Part shown: piece after piece, positions 1-8,345 of the stretch
Layout of the letters: each line of letters starts with the position of its first letter
Position numbering within the stretch: position 1 is the first letter of the stretch
Assembly (NCBI GenBank): GCA_021736135.1
Contig: JAIPGO010000030.1
Span: 1-37,536 of the forward strand
Direction of reading: 5' to 3'
DNA: 37,536 bases
From: Candidatus Cloacimonadota bacterium
GTDB lineage: Bacteria > Cloacimonadota > Cloacimonadia > Cloacimonadales > TCS61
Translations under genes and position numbers: made by a program
Notes under the pieces: generated by a model
Told to the model about the DNA's origin: nothing
Database searches by the model: none
Seen by the model: only the letters and a program-made list of their open reading frames with translations

Positions 1-77
1 ACATTTATCATTTTGAATGCAAATTATCGAAATTGACAAAACGATCTAATTCTATTACAAGCAAAGGATATTATTTT

Positions 78-216
78 AGTCCGTAGGACTTATCTATTTG
101 TAGAATATAATGTTGCCAGCTCTCGCACCCCCACTCCGGTGACCGGCTCCGCCGGTCGCCGGGGTGGGGGCTACGTGATGATCTCATTTCTACAATTGGA
201 TATCCCCTACAGGGGA
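78..216. repeat. Nested palindromic element, copy A
   Basis: The outermost parts are two small hairpins: agtcc/ggact at 78-90 and tcccc/gggga at 203-216. Inside them, arms at 91-105 and 188-202 pair at 13 of 15 positions. The centre is a GC-rich hairpin with a 19-nt arm at 128-146 and its partner at 152-170, separated by a 5-nt loop, with only two wobble positions. The flanks are AT-rich. The same plan (terminal hairpin, arm, GC-rich apex, arm, terminal hairpin) recurs at 34900-35086 with different primary sequence. No ORF lies inside. It could be a MITE or REP-like mobile repeat or a structured RNA. Confidence 0.6.
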
Positions 217-246
217 AAAAATAATCAAAGGCAATATCCGCTTCAT

Positions 247-299
247 AATGCCTATTTATGGCATTGACTTATACCATATTTGTTGAAAAATGTTAACAT
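247..299. other. Small hairpin and 10-bp palindrome upstream of first gene
   Basis: A hairpin (aatgcc, 7-nt loop, ggcatt) occupies 247-265 and a perfect 10-bp palindrome, atgttaacat, lies at 290-299. Either could be an operator for the gene beginning at 483, but no partner regulator is visible. The rest of 217-398 shows nothing recognisable. Confidence 0.25.
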
Positions 300-398
300 G
301 TGCACTATTATTGTTTATATCACATATAAGTTATTGAAAGGGGGTGTCTGATGTTGAACAGTCTCGGGAGGATGCCAGTATTTATTTTGTTTTTTTAC

Positions 399-428
399 TT
401 GACAGATAATTTTAGATTTTCATATCAA
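399..428 (+). promoter_or_regulatory. Sigma70-like promoter
   Basis: TTGACA at 399-404 is followed after 18 bp by TATCAA at 423-428. This lies about 55 nt before the ATG at 483, in an AT-rich stretch. Several other isolated genes in the window also have a TTGACA hexamer upstream. Confidence 0.45.
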
Positions 429-482
429 ATCATTATTCAATGATAGTTGAATTTTATGTCATTTAATTACAAAGGGGGCAAA

Positions 483-1973
483 ATGGAAAAGAAATTTACT
501 TTTATCGTGCTATTACTTGTTAGTGTTATGTGTTTTGCAGAAATCAGTTTTGAACAGCAGTTTTCGATTCCCATAGAATGGGAAGGCTGTTTTAAAACAA
601 GCATGTGGATGGATAATATTGATAATGATGAACAGGATGAACTTTATGTTTCTTATTGTGGCTGGGAAGAGGACTGCTGGTATCTGGTGAAATATAGTCT
701 TCAGGGTGACACCTTAGACGTTTTTGCCATAGAATTAGATAATGAAGAAGGTAACTGGGAAACTTTTTCCGGCTGCACTTTCTATAAAACAGAAGATACC
801 AGTTACTTAGTTACTGTTTATGACCAGTGTGACTGGAGTTCCAGGAATTGTAGATTGAAAGTCTATGATTTTAATACCATGACCTTGCTGGATACTTTTA
901 CCAGTGTGATCAGTGGTGGCGCGATGAGTGATGATTATTTTATGACAAAATATATCAAACTGGTTGATTATAATGAAACAGAATACCTATACGTCGGTCT
1001 GGAAACCCAGTATAATATGGCCGGAGCAAGCGGATGGGATTCGTTTACTTATAAATTTATCTTTGATGAGGGTTCATTAAGCTATTTAGAAGAATTGCCA
1101 GATTGTGGACGTGACCTGATACAGCCGAATGGTGCGGATTTTATGCTTAGTATTGGTAAAGAAGGTTACTACTGGAGTGGATCAGGCACACATAACAACT
1201 ATATTTTGAATAGGATTAGTTATAATACACCGGCAGGGTTGGAAGAGATCATCAACGTTTATGAAGATGATCAGCTTTATCTGAATTATCTAACCATGAA
1301 TGACGAGTATTACCAGGATTATGGACCGGTGATCTGGGAATCTTTAAATAATCTGTATTATGGCTATAGTCCGGATCTGACGGAAATACTCTGGCAACAA
1401 CCTCCGGCAATAGATTACAGTTATTTCATGATATATACTTCTACCTGTATAAATACTAACCTGGGTGATAATTATTTACTGACATTTTATACTGATCATA
1501 ATATTAAAAAAGCCGAAGTTAGAAACAGGATGACCGGTTACATCAATCTGACAGAAGGTGTTGATTTCATTCCTTCTCAGATCAGTCGTGGTTCCACGGG
1601 TGAGTTATTTTTCTTTAATGAATATGAGAACTTGATTGAGGTCTATACTCTGGCAGAGGAAATCCAGGTTAGCAGAGACGAATGTGAAATTGAGCATATA
1701 ACATATAATTTGAGTAATTATCCCAATCCATTTAATCCAACCACAACGATTTCTTTCAATCTGGCGGAAGAAAGCGAGATCGAGTTAGCCGTTTTCAATC
1801 TGAAAGGGCAGAAAATAGTGACCTTAGCAGATGGAAATTATAAAATGGGCGTACATGAAATAATCTGGAATGGGGAAAATGAGAGTGGGAAAATAATGGC
1901 TTCAGGAGTTTACTTTTACCGTCTGCGGGTGAATGATAAAGCTGAAATGAAAAGGCTGCTGATGTTGAAATGA
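483..1973 (+). CDS. Secreted protein with Por-type C-terminal sorting domain
   Basis: The protein has 496 residues. I chose ATG 483 because an AAAGGGGG ribosome-binding site lies just upstream and the N-terminus is then a clean signal peptide (MEKKFT followed by a hydrophobic core ending CFA). A TTG at 447 in the same frame would only add residues in front of the signal peptide. The body is rich in Asp, Tyr and Trp, with an early DNIDNDEQDELYV stretch resembling FG-GAP/VCBS calcium-binding loops; I recognise no enzyme domain. The last ~85 residues have the typical order of this sorting domain: YPNPFNPTTTISF, a FlgD-like Ig fold with W-N-G, then SGVYFYRL and a basic tail. In the families that carry it, this domain directs export and surface attachment by a type IX-like machinery. 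A surface or secreted role is inferred; the substrate is unknown. Confidence 0.85.
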   Translation: MEKKFTFIVLLLVSVMCFAEISFEQQFSIPIEWEGCFKTSMWMDNIDNDEQDELYVSYCGWEEDCWYLVKYSLQGDTLDVFAIELDNEEGNWETFSGCTFYKTEDTSYLVTVYDQCDWSSRNCRLKVYDFNTMTLLDTFTSVISGGAMSDDYFMTKYIKLVDYNETEYLYVGLETQYNMAGASGWDSFTYKFIFDEGSLSYLEELPDCGRDLIQPNGADFMLSIGKEGYYWSGSGTHNNYILNRISYNTPAGLEEIINVYEDDQLYLNYLTMNDEYYQDYGPVIWESLNNLYYGYSPDLTEILWQQPPAIDYSYFMIYTSTCINTNLGDNYLLTFYTDHNIKKAEVRNRMTGYINLTEGVDFIPSQISRGSTGELFFFNEYENLIEVYTLAEEIQVSRDECEIEHITYNLSNYPNPFNPTTTISFNLAEESEIELAVFNLKGQKIVTLADGNYKMGVHEIIWNGENESGKIMASGVYFYRLRVNDKAEMKRLLMLK

Positions 1974-2565
1974 CAGGCAGGCGGCGAAGTAATTGATTAA
2001 TGATTAATAATTGGCTTCGCAGTGATAAGTGAAAAGAAATCAGAGAGTTAAATATGAGAAGCACAGGAGAGTGGAAATAAAGCGATTGAGGAGGGGAATG
2101 GAGAGCGATACCGGGAAATTGTGAAGAAATCGTGATCGGTAATCAGTGATCAGTGTCGGAGTTAAAATTGAGGGAGGGACTGATAGAGGGATTGAAGGAG
2201 TGAAAGAGTGGTTACCTTTTCGATTATTAGTTTATCTGTGTGATAGGATTTCGAACATTATAATTTATAAGCTGGTATTGGCAGGTTCTAGATATTGCTC
2301 AATGTTGGTGTTTTTTTTCTAACACACTAGATAAAAAAGAAAAAATTCTTGACTGAAAATATTTTTGTATAAGCTTTTACTTAAATAGTATTTCAGGAGT
2401 TAAATTGATAGCAAACTGTGATTATATCGGAATGGAGGGAATACAGCTTGAGCCATGGAAATCATTTCAACGAATTCACATAAAAGAAACGACACATCCG
2501 GAAAGAAAAAATAAATCGAAAAAATACACGTTTAATAAAAAAAATTAAAAGGGAAGGAAGAAATT
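1974..2565. repeat. Non-coding stretch with 7- and 8-bp periodic islands
   Basis: There is no credible gene here. Three short islands of near-repeats are visible. At 1989-2016 the 7-bp units read gtaattg, attaatg, attaata, attggct. At 2132-2159 they read gtgatcg, gtaatca, gtgatca, gtgtcgg. At 2174-2213 there are five 8-bp units, each starting ga. A TTGACT at 2349-2354 has no well-spaced -10 (TATAAG follows after only 13 bp). The stretch ends with a purine-rich ribosome-binding site, GGGAAGGAAG, before the ATG at 2566. Confidence 0.6.
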
Positions 2566-5500
2566 ATGAGAAGAAACTTATTTTTAATGATTTTCATTTT
2601 GATCAACCTGTCATTATCAGGACGCTGGATAGAAGTAAATCCTGCCCAGCAGCCAGAGCTGATTGAATGTGATCAGCAATCGCGCAGTGCCTCAGAAGTA
2701 ACTTTTACTCTGGATGGTTATGATTTTGAAGAAAAAGAATATCAAGGTGAAAAATACCTGGTTTTAAGCCATTCTGAGGCAGGTAAAATGATGGAAACCG
2801 GTATGCCTGATGTTCCGGTTTTTACTAAAGGCTTGATCATTCCCGATGAGGGAACACCGATATTGGAAGTTATTGGATATGATATGATAGAAATAACTGA
2901 CGTTCTGGTATATCCGCAGGAAGAGATGCAGCTAGATAGTGATGAACCGGGACGTGATTATTTTGCCATTGATGAGGATTTTTACCAAAGCCGCAGTCTT
3001 TACCCTTCAATGGTTGCATTTGCGGGAGAACCCGTTCTTATGCGTGATTTTAGGCTTGTTCCCGTAACATTCTGTCCTTTCCAGTATAATCCGGCAAGTC
3101 GAAGTCTTACAGTGTATAGTAATATCCAGGTGCAGGTAACAGTTGAAGGTAGTGGTGGAGTTAATTCGCGAGTATCAACTCCACGAAAGCTTTCCCGTGC
3201 TTTTGAGCCATTATATAGAGCTAATACCATCAATTATGAGCAAATGCGGGAACGTGATGAATATCAGAGACCCAGTATTCTTTTTATTTGCGATGATGAC
3301 GATGATGTATTAGATAATCTTGCCTATCTGGTGGAATGGAAACGTCAGAAAGGTTTTGAAGTAACTGTAGCCACAAATTCAGAAACAGGGACAACAACCA
3401 CATCAATAAAAAACTACATTCAGGATGCTTATGATGATTGGGAGAACCCGCCTGAATATGTGAATATAATTGGTGATGGCAGTGGAACCTACTCAATACC
3501 GACCTGGTACAATAATGGCGAAGGAGATCATCCCTACAGTCAGTTAGACGGAACAGATATATTGGCTGATGTATTTATGGGCAGAATGACATTTTCGACT
3601 GAATCAGTATTACAAACCGTATTATTCAAAGCTATGACATACGAGAAAACACCTTATATGGCTGATACAGACTGGTATACGCATGCAGTATTAACCGGAG
3701 ACCAGACGACTTCCTCGGGGTATTCCTGCGTTACAGTATGCAAGGCAGCCAAGGAGATGATGCTTATTCATCCGGACGGGTTCTGGGGAGATAACAATTT
3801 TACGGAAATATATGTGGGTCCATTTCCAGCTCAAATGAATGGAGGAATAAATCAGGGTGCATCTTATTTTGGTTATCGCGGTTATTTAGGTATGTCCGGC
3901 TGGAATTACGGCAGTACCAATAATGGATATATGATGCCTTTTGCGTGTATCCCGACCTGCAGCTCCAACAACTGGGAGAGCGGAACGGGCAGAGCAGAAG
4001 GTTTCTACCTGATGGGATCAACGACTTTACCAAACGGCGGCATCGGAGCAGTGGGAACAACTAACTCCGGGACACACACGCCCTTTAATAATGCATTTGC
4101 TTATGGAGTCTGGGGCGGTATTTTCCGTGATGAATTATATACTATGGGAGGTGCTGTTACTGAGGGGAAAAACTGGATATATTATTCCTTCCCACAGAAT
4201 CCGAGTGGTTACGTAACCTATTTCTCACATTGGAATACTTTGATGGGAGACGGTAGTCTGGAATTATGGACGGGAGTGCCTCAACCGATGACGGTTTTAT
4301 GTGAAGAAGTGATACCAAGCGGAGCAAACTATTATGAAGTAGCAGTATTGGATTCCATAGGACTGCTTGCTGAAGGCGCCTGGGTAACCTTATACGAAGA
4401 TGACGGTGATTTTGTGGCTTCAGATTTTTGCAATTCATCCGGAACAGTGATCCTTGATCTGGAAGGAGCCTCCGATGGAGAATATACGCTTACTGTAACC
4501 AGACATAATCATATTCCAAATATTCAGACTATAACGATTGAACAGGTTGACCAGTATGTTGATTACAGTGATGTTATTTATGATGATGCCACCGGAAATA
4601 ACAACGGAATAGTCAATCCAGGAGAAAGCATTGAAGTGCTTTTAACTTTGGAGAATATGGGCACAATCGGTGTTACCGAAGTAAACGGCGTTATAGAAAG
4701 CAATAATGACCAGGTAACTGTGATCACTTCAGAAGTAGATTTTGGTGATATTCCGGCAGGCGGAACAGTGACATCAGCTATCGGATTTGAGCTGGAGTTT
4801 GCCGCAGCAATTCAAGGTGGCGTTGAAATTAGAACAGAGTTGGAGTTTTCTGATAACTCCGGGAATACCTGGACAACCTGGCTTTACATCCCGGTTGAGG
4901 GACCCAGCCTTTACGCCAGCGGATATAACGTATCCGGCGGCGGAGTGGTCAATCCAGGCGAGACAGAGGATATTTACTTCACGTTATCTAACATTGGAGA
5001 TCTTCAGGCAGCGTCTGTGGAAGGCATTCTGATCTGCAATAACAGAAGGATCACCATAGTGGACAGCGTAGGGGATTTTGGAACAATTACAGCTGGTGGT
5101 TCCGGTAATAACTCCAACAACCGCTTTACGATCACGGCAAGTGAGGCAATTTTGCCGGGAACTTATATAACGTTTATTATCCATCTGAGCAATGCGGATG
5201 GTTATGACGGTTATACAACTTACAGAATTCCCATTGGAGCACCAGGATTAACGGATCCATATGGTCCTGATGAGTATGGTTACTGGTGTTACGATGATGG
5301 GGATACTGATTATGATAAATGCCCCGAATATGACTGGGTTGAAATAGACCCGGGCTATGGCGGAGACGGATCTACCCTAACCTGGGAGACTGGCCCCGGA
5401 ACGGGATTAGGCGCAGGTACTGGTAAATGTTCTAATATTGAATTTCCGGCAGGATTCTCCTTTGTCTTCTACGGAGAAGAATATGATGAGCTCTGTATCT

Positions 5501-7362
5501 GTTCTAACGGCTGGATAGCCCCAGGATACCACGAAACTGCCGGTTTTATGAATTATCCCATACCCGGACCGCAGGGTCCCAGTCCGATGATTGCGGTATT
5601 CTGGGATGACCTTTCGGTGAGCAGCGGTAACGTTTACCGATACTATGATGACGATCTGCATTATTACGTGGTGCAGTGGTCAAGAATAACAAATGGAGAT
5701 ACGGGAGCAGGAGAAACCTTCCAGGTGATATTATATGATCCTATTTATTATCCGACGACAACAGGAGACAGCGAGATAAAGATGCAGTACCTGGATGTTA
5801 CCAATAATAATATGGGATCATATCCCAGTAATCATGGTCAATATGCTACGGTTGGTCTGGAAAATGAAGATTCACTTATTGGTCTGCAATATACTTTCAA
5901 TAATACTTATCCAACAGCCTGTAAGCAACTGACAGATGGCTTGGCAATTTTGTTCACTCCTCCGCCGATACCACCGGATGGGCCTTTCCTCAGCGTAGAT
6001 AGTTTCACGGCTTTTTCCGGAGATGATTATTTCATCGAATCTGGTGAAACTGCTATGATCTCACTCGTTCTGGAAAACATGGGAGCTGAAACTGCCCATA
6101 ATATTGAAGTTGAAATATCTATAACTGATCCTTATGTGACTGTTATAGATAATTCCACAACTTATCCGGAAATACCTGCCAATGGATTTGGAATTCTGGA
6201 AAATGGATTTACGATTGAGATTTCAGAGAACGTTCCAGATTTCTATATTTTCTATATGGAAACAATCATAAGTTGTGATGAAGATAGCTGGAATTGGATG
6301 CTGCCCTTCACTGCCTACTGGGAAAACACATTTGAGGTTGATCAGGATAGTATTTATTATGAAATGCTGTTGCTGGAAACAGGCAGTCACCAATTTGATC
6401 TGACCAATAGCGGTGACCTCCCTGTCAATTTCTATATTAGAACAGATGAAACAACACAACGAGGCAGAGATGTTGGTGGTTCCCTGATCGAGATTGACAC
6501 GGATTCTTTCACTCCCGGGGAAGAAACGACCTGGACTTTCACAGTTTATAATGCTTCCATTGATAGTGAATGGCTGACTGATGTCTGGGTGGATTTTCCG
6601 CTGGGAGTAACAGTTGTTGATGCTGAAGATGTAGTAGGCGGTTCCGGTGGAAATATGGTCTGGGATGGAACAACCGGAGCCGGCCAGCGGATTAACTGGC
6701 ATGGAGAAACTGCAAATGGCTGGGGTGTGATCCACGATGGTGAAATTGGACATTGGGAAGTTGATGTGCAGCTCAGTACGGAATTTGCGGGTGATATGAC
6801 TATCGGCTGGGAAATAGGCGGCGACGGTTACGGTGAAGAACCTCATAATATTACCGGAGAACTGTATCTTCTTTATCCCCTCAGATGGATAAACCTGGAT
6901 ACTTCCTCTGGAACCCTGGGTGCCGGAGAGTCACAAACTATCACTGTCAATTTCGATTCCAACGATATTGAAGAAGGAATTCATACCGGAGACATAGTAA
7001 TTACCTGTGACAGCTGGGATACAAAGATCATTAACGTGGTTCTGAACGTGATTGTAGTTGGTGATGACGAAGAATCTCTGCCGGAGGCAGTGAGATTGTC
7101 CGGTAATTATCCTAATCCGTTCAATCCGGAAACTAAGATCAATTTTCAGCTCCCTGATGCTATGAAAGTTAATCTGCGGGTTTATAACAGTAAGGGTCAA
7201 GAGGTTCGCCAGCTTGCTGATAATTATTTCCCGGCAGGATCACACTCCCTGCTCTGGAATGGAAAAGATAACGCTGGTGTCACTGTAGGCAGTGGAATAT
7301 ATTTCTACACATTAAAAACAGATAACGAAGTACTAACCCATAAAATGGTTCTAATCAAGTAA
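2566..7362 (+). CDS. Gingipain-like C25 family protein with C-terminal sorting domain
   Basis: The protein has 1598 residues: a signal peptide (1-19), a propeptide-like region (about 45-230), a peptidase C25-like domain (about 236-575), several Ig/CARDB-like repeats with NPGE motifs (about 680-920 and 1180-1280), and a C-terminal YPNPFNPETKINF sorting domain. The C25 assignment rests on RPSILFICDD, EYVNIIGDG, the DVFMGR strand, the cysteine region FACIPTCSSNNW (Cys461/Cys465) and a terminal GDGSLELW resembling the family's GDPSL-LW. The stretch expected to carry the catalytic His of gingipains (usually GHG) reads SYFGYRGY here, so activity is uncertain. In the family this is a cysteine endopeptidase exported to the cell surface. 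A purine-rich ribosome-binding site precedes the ATG. It may be a degenerate or non-peptidase surface protein. Confidence 0.85.
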   Translation: MRRNLFLMIFILINLSLSGRWIEVNPAQQPELIECDQQSRSASEVTFTLDGYDFEEKEYQGEKYLVLSHSEAGKMMETGMPDVPVFTKGLIIPDEGTPILEVIGYDMIEITDVLVYPQEEMQLDSDEPGRDYFAIDEDFYQSRSLYPSMVAFAGEPVLMRDFRLVPVTFCPFQYNPASRSLTVYSNIQVQVTVEGSGGVNSRVSTPRKLSRAFEPLYRANTINYEQMRERDEYQRPSILFICDDDDDVLDNLAYLVEWKRQKGFEVTVATNSETGTTTTSIKNYIQDAYDDWENPPEYVNIIGDGSGTYSIPTWYNNGEGDHPYSQLDGTDILADVFMGRMTFSTESVLQTVLFKAMTYEKTPYMADTDWYTHAVLTGDQTTSSGYSCVTVCKAAKEMMLIHPDGFWGDNNFTEIYVGPFPAQMNGGINQGASYFGYRGYLGMSGWNYGSTNNGYMMPFACIPTCSSNNWESGTGRAEGFYLMGSTTLPNGGIGAVGTTNSGTHTPFNNAFAYGVWGGIFRDELYTMGGAVTEGKNWIYYSFPQNPSGYVTYFSHWNTLMGDGSLELWTGVPQPMTVLCEEVIPSGANYYEVAVLDSIGLLAEGAWVTLYEDDGDFVASDFCNSSGTVILDLEGASDGEYTLTVTRHNHIPNIQTITIEQVDQYVDYSDVIYDDATGNNNGIVNPGESIEVLLTLENMGTIGVTEVNGVIESNNDQVTVITSEVDFGDIPAGGTVTSAIGFELEFAAAIQGGVEIRTELEFSDNSGNTWTTWLYIPVEGPSLYASGYNVSGGGVVNPGETEDIYFTLSNIGDLQAASVEGILICNNRRITIVDSVGDFGTITAGGSGNNSNNRFTITASEAILPGTYITFIIHLSNADGYDGYTTYRIPIGAPGLTDPYGPDEYGYWCYDDGDTDYDKCPEYDWVEIDPGYGGDGSTLTWETGPGTGLGAGTGKCSNIEFPAGFSFVFYGEEYDELCICSNGWIAPGYHETAGFMNYPIPGPQGPSPMIAVFWDDLSVSSGNVYRYYDDDLHYYVVQWSRITNGDTGAGETFQVILYDPIYYPTTTGDSEIKMQYLDVTNNNMGSYPSNHGQYATVGLENEDSLIGLQYTFNNTYPTACKQLTDGLAILFTPPPIPPDGPFLSVDSFTAFSGDDYFIESGETAMISLVLENMGAETAHNIEVEISITDPYVTVIDNSTTYPEIPANGFGILENGFTIEISENVPDFYIFYMETIISCDEDSWNWMLPFTAYWENTFEVDQDSIYYEMLLLETGSHQFDLTNSGDLPVNFYIRTDETTQRGRDVGGSLIEIDTDSFTPGEETTWTFTVYNASIDSEWLTDVWVDFPLGVTVVDAEDVVGGSGGNMVWDGTTGAGQRINWHGETANGWGVIHDGEIGHWEVDVQLSTEFAGDMTIGWEIGGDGYGEEPHNITGELYLLYPLRWINLDTSSGTLGAGESQTITVNFDSNDIEEGIHTGDIVITCDSWDTKIINVVLNVIVVGDDEESLPEAVRLSGNYPNPFNPETKINFQLPDAMKVNLRVYNSKGQEVRQLADNYFPAGSHSLLWNGKDNAGVTVGSGIYFYTLKTDNEVLTHKMVLIK

Positions 7363-7574
7363 AAGATTTTATGCGGGGGAGGAGACTTCGTCAATTGAAA
7401 ATTGAAGAAAGAGAGATTGAGTGAGGGACTGATAAACAGATAGATGTAACGACAAAGCGAGGCTGAAAAGAAGCGACATCGGGGAAATACGAATAAAATT
7501 TCGTATAATCCGTGAAGCTCGGTGTGATCTGTGGCAAAATCTTCTGCTCGTTATGTTTGCTGCTAAGATTGAAT
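7363..7574. repeat. Intergenic spacer with 8-bp periodic island
   Basis: This spacer separates two genes whose stop codons face each other. Four loosely similar 8-bp units (gagattga, gtgaggga, ctgataaa, cagataga) lie at 7413-7444, and gtcaattgaaaattgaag lies at 7391-7408. The words gagggact and ctgata also occur in the 2174-2213 island. No clear terminator hairpin was found for either gene. Confidence 0.4.
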
Positions 7575-8345
7575 TTAGAATGTCACTCTTTGCAACAGGT
7601 TTTCTTCTACCCAGCCACCGATGCCGTTGGGGAGTTTAATGAGGAGCCAGTTATCATTGGCATCTTCAACACGGCAGGTCATTCCTTCATGTATGGTGAA
7701 AACTCTTGTATATTCTTCTCCGGGGCCACTGTAGCCAATAGCTGTAGCAGCAATGATCACGGCATCTTTAGTATCATGGAAGCTGGTGTATTTGAGATAT
7801 GATACGGTAGCAGAGCAGGTTAGCAGAATGAGGACGAGAAAGATGAGGAAAACCGGCAGCGATTTATCACGCTGACGAAAGAGTGTATTCATAATGATGA
7901 GCAACAGAATGAGCAATGCAAAGAGGATGATGTCTAATAGGGCAACAGAGTTCAAATCAAAGGAATTATAAAGTTTGGTCAGGAGTTTTTCCAGTGCGCT
8001 AGGTTCTTCCTGATCAATTTTATCACGGGTGAGAGTAAGAGCAAAATCACGGTTCTTCCTGGCAGCAGCGTGATCCGGTTTCATCTTCAGGCATTTTTCA
8101 TAATAGAGAATGGAAAGTCCCAGTGAACCCTGACGGAAATAGCAATTGGCGATGTTGTAATAGAGATTGGCATTGATAATGCCATTATTATCAACGATGA
8201 GGAATTTTTCAAGGGCAGTATCGTAATCCTTATTCTGGTAAGCCTGAATTGCCTCATTATTGATCTGGTCAAGAGACATTTCAAGGGCATTTAACCAGCC
8301 AAAGCTGAATAGGGCAACAAGTATAATAAGCAGTGATTTCTTCAT
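7575..8345 (-). CDS. batE: BatE-like TPR and SH3 membrane protein
   Basis: The protein has 256 residues and is the last gene of the Bat cluster. It has a signal peptide (1-21), two to three TPR helix pairs (about 24-105, with YYNIANCYFRQG and YYEKCLKMKPDH), two membrane segments (about 138-153 and 164-183), and a C-terminal bacterial SH3 fold (about 195-250, ending GIGGWVEENL). This TPR-TM-SH3 order is that of BatE proteins from aerotolerance (Bat) operons. The biochemical role of BatE is not established; a scaffold for the BatA/BatB membrane complex is usual speculation. Its ATG overlaps the batD stop by one base (TGATG), implying translational coupling. Confidence 0.8.
   Translation of the reverse strand: MKKSLLIILVALFSFGWLNALEMSLDQINNEAIQAYQNKDYDTALEKFLIVDNNGIINANLYYNIANCYFRQGSLGLSILYYEKCLKMKPDHAAARKNRDFALTLTRDKIDQEEPSALEKLLTKLYNSFDLNSVALLDIILFALLILLLIIMNTLFRQRDKSLPVFLIFLVLILLTCSATVSYLKYTSFHDTKDAVIIAATAIGYSGPGEEYTRVFTIHEGMTCRVEDANDNWLLIKLPNGIGGWVEENLLQRVTF

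Noticed and set aside
351-443. A 30-codon plus-strand ORF with a GGGGG site upstream
   Set aside because: It overlaps the likely promoter at 399-428, has no recognisable feature and is short enough to arise by chance.
6223-6846. A 207-codon minus-strand ORF inside the C25 protein gene
   Set aside because: The plus-strand gene has coherent domains throughout; the antisense frame has no recognisable domain or start signal.
7512-7802. A 96-codon plus-strand ORF at the 3' end of batE
   Set aside because: It runs antisense through the SH3 domain of batE and has no independent support.
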